Assembly: GCA_002839535.1 (NCBI GenBank)
Contig: PGYF01000032.1
Span: 1 to 10,554, forward strand
DNA from: Nitrospira bacterium HGW-Nitrospira-1
GTDB taxonomy: Bacteria > Nitrospirota > Thermodesulfovibrionia > Thermodesulfovibrionales > UBA6898
Direction: 5' to 3'
Length of the DNA stretch: 10,554 nt
The translations under genes were made by a program, and so were the position numbers. Each line of letters opens with the position of its first letter. The first letter of the stretch is position 1. Shown here piece after piece: positions 1 to 7,817 of the stretch. The notes beneath the pieces were generated by a model. The model was not told the DNA's origin. It searched no databases and was given only the letters and a program-made list of their open reading frames with translations.

Positions 1-60
1 GGTCGTGGAATGACGGAGGGTGGTCGTGGAATGACGGAGGGGGGTCGTGGAATGACATGA
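1..60. repeat. 21-bp tandem repeat, about 2.9 copies
   Basis: Three consecutive units start at 1, 22 and 43. Each begins GGTCGTGGAATGAC, and the first two continue CGGAGGG plus one variable base. The third unit diverges after GAATGAC (ATGA instead of CGGA). The array begins at the window edge, so its true length is unknown. The period is a multiple of three, and frame 1 reads as a (GRGMTEG)n heptad repeat ending at TGA 58-60, so it could be the tail of an upstream gene. Frame 3 is also open, to a TAA at 108-110. Intergenic repeat DNA is the simpler reading, because GGAATGAC/GTCATTCC words are common in intergenic repeats of such genomes. Confidence 0.85.
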
Positions 61-143
61 TTTGTGACAAGAATGACCCACACGATTACGCGAAGACCCC
101 ATTAAAATAATGCTTTTTTTCTGTCTGCATGTAAAAATAAACC
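61..143 (+). other. leader upstream of the AsmA/YdbH-like gene
   Basis: This 83-bp stretch contains one more degenerate GAATGAC word (71-77) and an AT-rich segment with TAAAAT (103-108), a 5/6 match to a -10 box. No reasonable -35 box lies at the right distance. A T7 run at 114-120 has no stem before it, so it is not a convincing terminator. No Shine-Dalgarno sequence precedes the ATG at 144. A promoter may be here, but the sequence does not prove it. Confidence 0.4.
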
Positions 144-3137
144 ATGGCCTTAAACAGGGGAAAAATCTGCAAAGCAATCTCTTTTATCATCGTGACAGTT
201 TTCGTCTTTTCCTCACTTTTTGCGTACCTCTTCTATCTTGACCTCAAGAAAACATTTATTGTGAGACTGTCCGGCAAGGCAAGTTCGCTTGTCGGTCAAC
301 GGATTGATATCAGCGATATATCATTCAGCCTTTCATCGGGAATAAACATTTATGACATACAGATACAAAACCCGCAAGGGTTTGTCCCCGGCCGGCTCTT
401 GCAGATAAAGAGGATTTCTCTTGACTTGCAATACAGAGAGCTTTTAGAGGGGAAACTCTATTTTAAGAAAGTCGTCCTGTACGCACCGGAACTTGCTGTT
501 ATGAAGGATCACGAAGGGAAGTTTAATGTCTCTGATGAGTTCAGGCGCTTTCTGTCAAAAAAAAGCGCCCTCAATTACCGGATAGATGAGTTCAGGATAC
601 TGTCCGGCATGGCTGATTATAATCACGATATCCGGATGAGAAATGACAAAATAAACCTGACACTAAAAAATCTTTCTTCTCATCCGGGCACAAAGACCAT
701 TATAGAGGGCGATACCTTGTGGTCAGGCGAAAACAGGGTAAGGGTCAATGGTTGGGCGAATCTCAAGGATGAGCCGAAAAAATTCAAGTTATCTGTTTCA
801 GCAGAAGATTTTAGTCTCTCCCAATTCAGAACGATTTTAGCGAAGCATCAAATAGACGCGGGGAAGACGAGGGTGAGCATGGCTCTGGACGCTGAGGGTG
901 ATACAGACAATGGGGTTAATCTCACATCCATGGTGCAGATAAAAAGTCCAGGATATGACATTTATAAAAAAGCTATGCTTAATATCAGGCTGGATGCAGA
1001 TGTCTTTTATGATTTTTCTGCCGGTTCGGCGTCAATAAACGCCCTCTCGGTAAAAATCGGCGACGCCTCTGCGCTGAAATTAAAAGGTCGGCTTATGAAT
1101 CTCGAGAAAAACCCTTCCTATGATCTTAAAATAAAGCTCGACAGCCTTGATCTTTCCGCTTTCAATATTGTGAGGGGATTCAAGACCAGCGGGATATTGA
1201 CCTCCAATGCAATAAATATAAAAGGCAGGTTTGATCATCCTATGCCCGAGGTGAATGGCTCAATTCAAATGGATGGAGTCTCGGTTGCCTCGGATACCGT
1301 TGACGTCAAAGGCATGAAAGGCAGGCTGATATTTTCCTCTGCTGACAATATTACTGCCAGGATAGAGGCATCAGCAGAGATGCGGTATAACGATTATTCT
1401 TTTAAAAAACTGACATGCGGCCTTGGATTCAATTACGGACATGGGAGCATTGCGATAAAAAATCCAAAGGTCGAGACAGAGGATTTCTCTTCATCAGCGG
1501 ATCTGATAAAAATAAGAACGACCGGCAGAAGAGGCAGCCTTTTGATAGATGTGAAAAACCTGAGCGCTGCATATCCAGTGAAAAAAGCAGGTATCCACGG
1601 GCTTGATTTTTCTCTAACGCTGAATACAGCCGCTAAAAATTCCTCCGGAGATATTACATTTTCAACAGGAGAGGTAATGTTTCAAGAGGTCAAATCCAAA
1701 AAGATTTCCGGCAGCGGAAAATTTAATGAAAGCGAATTTTCCCTTGCCATACCACAGGCGGAATTCGCAGGTGGCAGGGTCAGGGTGATTGCGCAGGGCA
1801 AGACCCCTCAGGAGCCTTTTCCTGTAAAGGCAGAGATAACCGCGGAGCATATCGACCTTGGGGTAATATCCCTTGCTGCAGAGAAATTCTCAGAGACCGG
1901 TTACCGGATATCAGGCAATCTGGAAAGTTCCACATTTAAAGGGACCATTGATTCAAAAGAATCGCTGCATGGGGAGGCGGCGATAGACCTTGAGAAGTTT
2001 TCAGTGATCAGTAAAAAGACGAATCAGTCTCTCCTGAAAGATGCCTCTATGCGGTCTGAGATAACATTGCAGGGAAAGGATTGCGCTTTTAAGGCTGCTC
2101 TGTCAGCAGGAAGCGTTGCAGCAACAGTATCGGGTGCTGCAACGGAATTCATGGGAGACAAACGGACTGTCAGCATCCATGGACATCTGAAGGAAACTCC
2201 GGCAATGGAGATTAGGAACTCCTTCTGGGAAATGTTCCCTGATTCTCTTCTCTATGCCGGCATGGACGGCTCTGTATCTTCAGACGTCACCCTGGATTAC
2301 AGGAAGGATGGAGTTACTTTTGCCGGGTCTCTGAGGCTGAAGGATTTTCTGCTTGAAGGCGAGAACGCTGAATATGCCGTGGGACCGGTTAACGGCGTTA
2401 TCCCTTTTGCTTACGGCAGGTTCGATGACGGCAAAAAGCCGATTGCCTTGCCGGCCTTTGAGCGTTCAGAATTCGCCGGTATAAGCAGGTATTATGCTGA
2501 TGCATCTCCCGGGGATGACTATAGCAGGATTACCATAGGCTCTTTACAATATGGATTCAGATTGCTGAGGGACCTGAATGTCTGGATAAAACAGGATGGG
2601 GGGATTTTGAACGTGGCGCGGTTTAGCGCTGACATATTCGGAGGAAGGCTGAATGGCTCTGCTGTGGTGGATATTGCGGACGGATTTCATTACCGGGCAG
2701 GGATGATTCTGGAAGGGCTGAGCCTGACAAGGCTTTGTGATGATATTGAACCGGTTAAAGGATACCTCAGCGGGAAGGTTGACGCCATAGGGATATTGAA
2801 AGGCTCCGGAGCAGGACTTTCTGAGCTTATCGGGAGGGGTGATTTCTGGACATATACTGCAAAAGGTGAAAAAACAAGGATAAGCAGGGAGTTTCTGCAA
2901 AAGATAGGAGGGCCTTCCATAAAATCTTATCTGGGAGACAGAAATTTTGACAAAGGCGTGATAAATCTCTATATTCAAAAGGGGGTTTTGATCTTCAGGG
3001 AACTTGAAATATCGAACAGGAATATGTTCGGAATTCAGAATCTTGCTGTGAAGGTTGCGCCTCTGAGTAACAGGATCGCAATAGACCACCTGATGTGGAC
3101 GATTGTGGAGGCAGCGCACAGGGCAAAGAAAAAATAA
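144..3137 (+). CDS. AsmA-family / YdbH-like envelope protein
   Basis: Predicted 997-residue protein of the AsmA-like group, large inner-membrane-anchored periplasmic proteins rich in beta strands that are thought to form hydrophobic grooves carrying phospholipids toward the outer membrane. One membrane anchor is visible at about residues 12-32, after a short basic N-terminus. Residues about 40-130 have the classic AsmA N-terminal pattern: IDISDISFSLSSGINIYDI, then NPQGF, then a strand-rich segment ending in YAPELAVMKDHEGKFNV. The middle is a long run of alternating strands without catalytic motifs. Residues about 825-990 resemble the YdbH C-terminal domain. The downstream YdbL-type gene, 13 bp away, favours YdbH over TamB or YhdP. 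E. coli YdbH is about 880 residues, so this one is somewhat longer. The start is fixed by an in-frame TAA at 138-140, although no SD is visible. Family assignment is firm; the lipid-transport role is inferred from E. coli work. Confidence 0.9.
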   Translation: MALNRGKICKAISFIIVTVFVFSSLFAYLFYLDLKKTFIVRLSGKASSLVGQRIDISDISFSLSSGINIYDIQIQNPQGFVPGRLLQIKRISLDLQYRELLEGKLYFKKVVLYAPELAVMKDHEGKFNVSDEFRRFLSKKSALNYRIDEFRILSGMADYNHDIRMRNDKINLTLKNLSSHPGTKTIIEGDTLWSGENRVRVNGWANLKDEPKKFKLSVSAEDFSLSQFRTILAKHQIDAGKTRVSMALDAEGDTDNGVNLTSMVQIKSPGYDIYKKAMLNIRLDADVFYDFSAGSASINALSVKIGDASALKLKGRLMNLEKNPSYDLKIKLDSLDLSAFNIVRGFKTSGILTSNAINIKGRFDHPMPEVNGSIQMDGVSVASDTVDVKGMKGRLIFSSADNITARIEASAEMRYNDYSFKKLTCGLGFNYGHGSIAIKNPKVETEDFSSSADLIKIRTTGRRGSLLIDVKNLSAAYPVKKAGIHGLDFSLTLNTAAKNSSGDITFSTGEVMFQEVKSKKISGSGKFNESEFSLAIPQAEFAGGRVRVIAQGKTPQEPFPVKAEITAEHIDLGVISLAAEKFSETGYRISGNLESSTFKGTIDSKESLHGEAAIDLEKFSVISKKTNQSLLKDASMRSEITLQGKDCAFKAALSAGSVAATVSGAATEFMGDKRTVSIHGHLKETPAMEIRNSFWEMFPDSLLYAGMDGSVSSDVTLDYRKDGVTFAGSLRLKDFLLEGENAEYAVGPVNGVIPFAYGRFDDGKKPIALPAFERSEFAGISRYYADASPGDDYSRITIGSLQYGFRLLRDLNVWIKQDGGILNVARFSADIFGGRLNGSAVVDIADGFHYRAGMILEGLSLTRLCDDIEPVKGYLSGKVDAIGILKGSGAGLSELIGRGDFWTYTAKGEKTRISREFLQKIGGPSIKSYLGDRNFDKGVINLYIQKGVLIFRELEISNRNMFGIQNLAVKVAPLSNRIAIDHLMWTIVEAAHRAKKK
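544..569 (+). other. perfect 8-bp hairpin overlapping an A8 tract inside the AsmA/YdbH-like gene
   Basis: GGCGCTTT (544-551) pairs perfectly with AAAGCGCC (562-569) around a 10-nt loop. An A8 run (557-564) lies in the loop and the 3' arm. No T-run follows, so this is not an intrinsic terminator. The reading frame is intact here (Ser-Lys-Lys-Ser). A role is not established. Confidence 0.5.
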
Positions 3138-3142
3138 GGAGG
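3136..3142 (+). promoter_or_regulatory. strong Shine-Dalgarno for the DUF1318 lipoprotein
   Basis: AAGGAGG lies 8 nt before ATG 3151 and overlaps the TAA stop of the upstream gene (3135-3137). It decides the start: an upstream in-frame ATG at 3103 would add 16 residues, overlap the AsmA gene and spoil the lipoprotein signal. The overlap also suggests that terminating ribosomes can reinitiate, which would couple the two proteins. Confidence 0.85.
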
Positions 3143-3150
3143 ATGAAGAG

Positions 3151-3783
3151 ATGAAAAAAAGAATTAAATTCGCGGGCTTTGCAAGTTTGCTGATTATCGC
3201 TGCATGTGCAGTGATAACAGTGAATATCTATTTTCCGGAGAAAGAGGTGAAGGAGGCTTACAAGGCCCTCGAAAAAGAACTGATGACTGATCAGAAAGGC
3301 GTAGACCAGATGCCCGGGACAAAACCTGATGAAAAACCCAAACCGGAAAGCTCAATACATTTTGAACTTGTTACTAGAGCATATGCCCAGGAAGCGGGAA
3401 TGGCAGAGAGGATCGCCGAAATTGTAAAGAAGATGCCGGATGTTGTGGACGCCTACAAAGGGATGGGAGCAAGAATTGCGGATACCGACAGGCTGAGAGA
3501 TTCCGGCTCAGTCGGCGAGGGGAACAATGGGCTGCTGTCTCCACGGGAAAAGACCTTGTCTCCTGCTGATAAAAAGATTGTGGACATGGAAAATGAAAAC
3601 AGACAGACAGTAATAAAGGGCATGGCAAAGGCGATTATCAGGGTCAACAGGGCGCAGGAAACCCCTGAGAACCTTAAGCAGGTGACGCCCCAGGCTACAG
3701 AGCAATTTACAGGGATCAGAAGGGATGCGGCAAAAAAAGGATGGTGGATACAGGACGCAAACGGAAACTGGGGCCGGAAATAA
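3151..3783 (+). CDS. lipoprotein with C-terminal DUF1318 (YdbL-like) domain
   Basis: Predicted 210 residues. The N-terminus is a lipoprotein signal: basic MKKRIK, a hydrophobic core, then lipobox IAAC with the lipidated Cys at 19. The mature protein starts with a beta-prone segment (VITVNIYFPE), then a charged helix-like stretch (EKEVKEAYKALEKEL) and a Pro/Lys-rich linker. The DUF1318/YdbL domain covers about residues 108-210. It shows the SGSVGEGNNGLL segment (YdbL-like GxVGE at 119-123), ADKKIVDMENENRQ, and the family ending GWWIQDANGNWGRK. In E. coli, YdbL is a small periplasmic partner of YdbH and the lipoprotein YnbE. Here the lipoprotein and YdbL parts seem joined in one chain directly downstream of the YdbH-like gene. 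An AYA-QE motif at 77-81 looks like a leftover signal-peptidase I site at the junction. Residue 20 after the Cys is Ala, compatible with outer-membrane sorting. DUF1318 assignment is confident; fusion with a YnbE-equivalent is inference. Confidence 0.88.
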   Translation: MKKRIKFAGFASLLIIAACAVITVNIYFPEKEVKEAYKALEKELMTDQKGVDQMPGTKPDEKPKPESSIHFELVTRAYAQEAGMAERIAEIVKKMPDVVDAYKGMGARIADTDRLRDSGSVGEGNNGLLSPREKTLSPADKKIVDMENENRQTVIKGMAKAIIRVNRAQETPENLKQVTPQATEQFTGIRRDAAKKGWWIQDANGNWGRK

Positions 3784-3801
3784 TACCCGCCCGGCATACT
3801 T

Positions 3802-5913
3802 ATGCTGAATAAAGAAACCGTATTTGATTTTTTTAAGGGAAAGACAAAACCCCTTTCTTTTAAGGAAATAATCCAGCTCATGGAACTGAGCAAGCCGGAG
3901 GCGAGGTCCCTGAAACGGGTATTGCGAGAGATCCTCAGGGAGGGCGGGATTGTGCTCACACGGAAGGGTTTGTACGGCCCTACTGAAGATATGAGCCTGC
4001 TGACAGGACATTTCGAGGGACACAGGGATGGATACGGTTTTGTAATTTTAGAGAAACCCGGGGAAAGGGACCTCTTCATACCTTCGAGGGGCACATTCGG
4101 GGCGATGAATGGAGACAGGGTGATCGTCAGGGTAGAGAACTGGAAAAGGCGGGAAGGAAGGATCATCAGGGTACTTGAAAGGACATTCACAAAGATAGCA
4201 GGAAAGATCGAGATAACAAAGGCAGCAGCGTTTATCAGACCGAAAAACAAGTCCGTCCCCTTTGATCTTTACGTTGGTCCGGATGACAGGGGGAAGGCAA
4301 AAAACATGGACAACGTTATTGCCGAAATTATCTCCTACCCAACTGATAAGAGACCTCCGTCAGCCAGGGTAATCAAGGTAATTGAAAAACCCCAGGACCC
4401 GAAGGCTGAAATTGAGGCAATCATCGATGAGTTTGGACTGGCCAGAAGATTTCCAAAGTCTGTAACGGACGCAGCCAAACTTTTGCATGAGAAGGCTGCT
4501 GCTCCGCAAAAGGATATGCGCAAGAGACATGACCTGAGAGAACTTCCGACGGTTACAATTGACGGAGAAAGGGCCAAGGACTTCGACGATGCTGTTTCGA
4601 TCAGTTTCACGGAACATGGATACCGGCTTTGGGTGCATATTGCTGATGTTGGATTTTATGTTCCCTGGGATTCCCCCGTAGACATCGAGGCGCGCAAGCG
4701 CGGCACGAGCGTCTATTTCCCTGACAGGGTGATACCGATGCTTCCGAAAGAACTCTCCGAAGATCTGTGCAGCCTGAGACCAAAAACAGACAAGCTTGCC
4801 TTTACAGTCGAGATGGATTTTGACAGGCAGGGAAGAAGGTTAGACGCAAAATTCTATCCAAGCCTGATCAAAAGCAACGAGAGGATGACGTATACATCCG
4901 TTAAGAAAATACTTATAGACAATGATCCCGTGGAAAGAAAAAAGTACGGTTACCTCCTCCCGGACTTTGAGTTGATGGGTGAATTCTGCAATATCCTGCG
5001 GGCAAGCAGGCTTGAAAGGGGCAGTCTTGATTTTGACCTGCCTGAACCCGAGGTGCTCCTCGATCTGCAAGGGAACCCTGAGGCTGTCTTAAGGGCCGAT
5101 AGAAACTTTGCGCATATGATTATAGAGGAGTTTATGATATCGGCAAACGAGGCAGTGGCGGAATATCTCGAAAAGCGCAATGCGCCGAATTTATACCGGA
5201 TTCATGAGGAGCCTGATCCGAGGAAACTGGAAGATATACTGAAGGTTTTGAAGACCCTCGGGAAATTGACAAGGAGCGCCTTAAAGCCAAAGGATTTTTC
5301 GGGCATCCTGAAGGCGGTAAAAGGCGCTCCTGAGGAAGAGATTATAAACTATATCGTCCTGAGAAGCCTGAAGCAGGCGAGATATTCAGCGATAAACGCA
5401 GGACATTTCGGTCTTGCCTCTGCGTCATATTCCCATTTTACCTCACCGATTCGCCGCTATCCCGACCTCGTTGTCCACAGGATACTGCGTGAAATGCTGA
5501 CTCAAAAACTATTGTCCGACAGGAGAAAAAAAGAACTCGAAAACATGCTGCCTGATATCGCGTTCAGTTCCTCGCGAATGGAAAGATCGGCTGACGAGGC
5601 AGAAAAAGTGGTGATAAGAGCCATGAGGGCCTGGTTTATGAAAGACAGGGTGGGGGAAGAATTTGAGGGCAAGGTGGTTGGTGTGTCACCGTATGGTCTG
5701 AGAGTGCGGTTGAATGAATTTTATGTCGAGGGTTTTCTGAATCTTTCATCACTGACAGACGATTATTATCAGTACAACGATAAAACCATGAGACTGAGCG
5801 GAAGGCATACCAACCGTTCGTTCAGGCTGGGACAGGAATTACGGTTGAGGGTTGACAGGGTTGACATGGAAGAAAGGGAGATAATATTCGGGATTGTGCA
5901 GCAGGGTGAATAA
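3802..5913 (+). CDS. rnr: ribonuclease R (3'-5' exoribonuclease)
   Basis: Predicted 703 residues, matching the usual RNase R layout. It degrades RNA processively from the 3' end, including structured RNA, and acts in mRNA, rRNA and tmRNA-linked decay in the cytoplasm. A winged-helix N-terminus lies at about 1-65. The first cold-shock/OB domain follows (GHFEGHRDGYGFVI, then DLFIP), with a second to about residue 205. The RNB catalytic domain spans about 246-572. Its metal-binding cluster is intact at D254, D260, D262 and D263 (TIDGERAKDFDDA), matching the E. coli 272/278/280/281 spacing. Conserved SVYFPDRVIPMLP begins at S303, and HFTSPIRRYPDL spans 545-556. The S1 domain is about 618-700. The long basic C-terminal tail of the E. 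coli enzyme is absent, which is common outside enterics. The start lies 18 bp after the upstream stop and has only a weak SD. The winged helix and two OB domains favour RNase R over RNase II. Confidence 0.96.
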   Translation: MLNKETVFDFFKGKTKPLSFKEIIQLMELSKPEARSLKRVLREILREGGIVLTRKGLYGPTEDMSLLTGHFEGHRDGYGFVILEKPGERDLFIPSRGTFGAMNGDRVIVRVENWKRREGRIIRVLERTFTKIAGKIEITKAAAFIRPKNKSVPFDLYVGPDDRGKAKNMDNVIAEIISYPTDKRPPSARVIKVIEKPQDPKAEIEAIIDEFGLARRFPKSVTDAAKLLHEKAAAPQKDMRKRHDLRELPTVTIDGERAKDFDDAVSISFTEHGYRLWVHIADVGFYVPWDSPVDIEARKRGTSVYFPDRVIPMLPKELSEDLCSLRPKTDKLAFTVEMDFDRQGRRLDAKFYPSLIKSNERMTYTSVKKILIDNDPVERKKYGYLLPDFELMGEFCNILRASRLERGSLDFDLPEPEVLLDLQGNPEAVLRADRNFAHMIIEEFMISANEAVAEYLEKRNAPNLYRIHEEPDPRKLEDILKVLKTLGKLTRSALKPKDFSGILKAVKGAPEEEIINYIVLRSLKQARYSAINAGHFGLASASYSHFTSPIRRYPDLVVHRILREMLTQKLLSDRRKKELENMLPDIAFSSSRMERSADEAEKVVIRAMRAWFMKDRVGEEFEGKVVGVSPYGLRVRLNEFYVEGFLNLSSLTDDYYQYNDKTMRLSGRHTNRSFRLGQELRLRVDRVDMEEREIIFGIVQQGE

Positions 5914-5982
5914 ATGGAAAGAATCTTCATGAAACGCATAAAATACTCCTTGCCTTTCTGTATCAACAAAATAACATTATGA
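5914..5982 (+). CDS. possible 22-codon micro-ORF between rnr and kup
   Basis: An ATG directly follows the rnr stop (TAAATG, 5911-5916) and opens a 22-codon frame whose TGA (5980-5982) overlaps the kup ATG (5979-5981) as ATGA. A GGTGA (5905-5909), part of the extended anti-SD complement, lies just upstream. The predicted peptide begins MERIFMKRIKYSLP and is basic, with no recognised family. kup has no SD of its own, so translation through this frame followed by reinitiation would explain how kup is translated. A 22-codon open frame can easily arise by chance, so the call is tentative. Confidence 0.2.
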   Translation: MERIFMKRIKYSLPFCINKITL

Positions 5983-7793
5983 CTGAAAAACATTCCCCCA
6001 TAACAGGGATAATAAAAGCCCTCGGACTTGTCTTCGGAGACATCGGGACGAGCCCAATCTATACGGTAACGGTTGTGTTCCTGCTCCTGAAACCTACGCA
6101 TGACAATGTTATCGGCGTCCTGTCTTTAATCGTCTGGACACTTGTAACCCTTGTCACAGTGCAGTATGCATGGCTTGCCATGAGCCTGAGCAGAAGAGGC
6201 GAAGGCGGTGACATCGTGCTCAGAGAAATCTTTCTTTCACTTGCAGGTTCCAAAAAAAGATTATTGTTTATAGCCATACTGCCAATCATAAGCGTTTCAC
6301 TGCTTATCGGTGATGGAGTAATCACGCCTGCCATCAGTATATTGAGCGCTGTAGAAGGTTCCCGTTTAATCCCAGGACTCAAAAATCTTCCCGATTTATC
6401 TGTTGTCTTTATTGCCGGGATAATTGCCATTATACTATTCTCATTTCAGCGCAAAGGGACAGAGAAAGTTGCAGGCGCATTCGGTCCTATTATGGCTGTA
6501 TGGTTTACATCCCTTGCAACAGTTGGCATTTTATCTGTTCTCGAAGCGCCAGAGGTCTTAAAGGCGTTTAATCCGTACTACGGGATAAACTTTCTATCAG
6601 ATAATGGTTTTATAGGATTCATAGCCCTTGGAGAGATAATCCTCTGCGCAACAGGCGGCGAGGCATTATATGCAGACATGGGACATCTTGGCGGGAAACC
6701 TATACGCCAGGCATGGTCAGGAGTCTTTATCGCCCTTGTACTTAATTACCTTGGGCAGGGGGCATTCTTATTAAGATATCCCGAGGCAAAAACCATACTC
6801 TTCGAAATGGTATTCCATTATGCAGAAATCCTCTACATACCGTTCCTGTTATTAAGCATTACAGCAACTGTGATTGCATCTCAGGCAATGATAAGCGCCA
6901 TGTTCTCAATAGTCTATCAGGGGATAAACACGAGACTCATGCCCATGTTCAAAGTGGATTACACATCCATTGAGAGAAGGTCACAGATATATTTAAGTTC
7001 TGTAAACTGGTTTCTTCTAATCTCAGTGCTTTTCATAATGTTTGAGTTTAAGCAGTCAAGCAACCTTGCCGCAGCCTACGGCCTTGCTGTTACAGGCACT
7101 ATGTCCATTACAGGCATAATGATGGCTCTTATCTTTTATCTTAAAAAGAAACCTCTTCTCTCAGCTATTTCCGTTCTTGTAACATGCATTGCTGTTGCTT
7201 ATTTCACTGCAACTTTATATAAGATACCTCATGGCGGTTACTGGTCCCTGATAATCGCATCAATCCCCCTTGCGATGATAATCCTTTACACAAAAGGGCA
7301 GAAAAGGCTTTACAAAATGATGGAGTTCATGCCGCTGGAAGAATTCCTTCATAAATACAGAAGGGTGTATGCGACGAATGCGAAGGTCAACGGGACAGCT
7401 TTGTTTCTGCTGAAAGACGTCAAAGAGGTGCCTTTTTATATAACACAGACAATGTTCTATCACGGCGTACTATATGAAGATAATATCTTTGTTTCCGTTA
7501 TCAAGAGGGACGACCCTTTCGGCATTACAGGATTCTTTCGGCCTGATCTTGCCGATGGGCTCAGGGTGTTTGAAATACAGACCGGGTATATGGAAGTGGT
7601 TGACGTCGAAGAGATACTCAGGGAAGCAGGCATAGAAGAAAGGACTGTTTTTTACGGTCTTGAAGATATTATTACCGGGAATCCTCTATGGAAAGCGTTC
7701 TATTTTATTAAAAGGAACACTCCTCCCCTTATCAATTTTTACAAATTCCCGCCAAAAAAACTGCATGGTGTGTTTACAAAAGTAGAGATGTAA
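5979..7793 (+). CDS. kup: Kup-family potassium uptake protein (KUP/HAK/KT)
   Basis: Predicted 604 residues, close to the 622 of E. coli Kup. It is an inner-membrane K+ importer that runs as K+/H+ symport in characterised members. Twelve hydrophobic segments fill roughly residues 8-435, followed by a soluble C-terminal domain that ends VFTKVEM (Kup proteins usually end in a VE[MI]-like motif). The signature motifs are present: GLVFGDIGTSPIY (D21), GEGGD, GDGVITPAISILSAVEG (D112 where E. coli has Glu, a frequent replacement), GGEALYADMGHLGG (E228), NYLGQGA, SQAMISAMFS and SSNLAAAYGLAVTGTM. The acidic residues linked to ion coupling in E. coli (D23, E116, E229) are thus kept as D21, D112 and E228. 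The start lacks a recognisable SD and overlaps a micro-ORF stop. It is probably the last gene of the forward operon, ending 24 bp from the mutS stop. No riboswitch was recognised in the 65-bp upstream gap. Confidence 0.95.
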   Translation: MTEKHSPITGIIKALGLVFGDIGTSPIYTVTVVFLLLKPTHDNVIGVLSLIVWTLVTLVTVQYAWLAMSLSRRGEGGDIVLREIFLSLAGSKKRLLFIAILPIISVSLLIGDGVITPAISILSAVEGSRLIPGLKNLPDLSVVFIAGIIAIILFSFQRKGTEKVAGAFGPIMAVWFTSLATVGILSVLEAPEVLKAFNPYYGINFLSDNGFIGFIALGEIILCATGGEALYADMGHLGGKPIRQAWSGVFIALVLNYLGQGAFLLRYPEAKTILFEMVFHYAEILYIPFLLLSITATVIASQAMISAMFSIVYQGINTRLMPMFKVDYTSIERRSQIYLSSVNWFLLISVLFIMFEFKQSSNLAAAYGLAVTGTMSITGIMMALIFYLKKKPLLSAISVLVTCIAVAYFTATLYKIPHGGYWSLIIASIPLAMIILYTKGQKRLYKMMEFMPLEEFLHKYRRVYATNAKVNGTALFLLKDVKEVPFYITQTMFYHGVLYEDNIFVSVIKRDDPFGITGFFRPDLADGLRVFEIQTGYMEVVDVEEILREAGIEERTVFYGLEDIITGNPLWKAFYFIKRNTPPLINFYKFPPKKLHGVFTKVEM

Positions 7794-7817
7794 TTATGGC
7801 TGAAAAGTCTTTTGATT

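Noticed and set aside
1..60. CRISPR array
   Set aside because: The units are contiguous 21-bp repeats with no spacers, and no cas genes are present.
112..120. T7 run as a terminator of an upstream gene
   Set aside because: No GC-rich stem precedes it.
2544..3119. 191-codon open frame on the minus strand inside the AsmA/YdbH-like gene
   Set aside because: It is antisense to the conserved C-terminal domain and has no family features.
3103..3150. Longer start for the DUF1318 lipoprotein at ATG 3103
   Set aside because: It would overlap the AsmA gene, lacks an SD and puts 16 charged residues before the signal peptide. ATG 3151 has AAGGAGG at 8-nt spacing and gives a proper lipobox.
3453..4250. 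265-codon open frame on the minus strand across the lipoprotein and rnr
   Set aside because: It lies antisense to two well-supported genes, has low-complexity Ser/Pro/Phe-rich content and no recognisable domain. It is a shadow of the forward codon use.
5914..5978. c-di-AMP or other riboswitch before kup
   Set aside because: The gap is only 65 bp, shows no stem structure and is better described as a micro-ORF or plain spacer.
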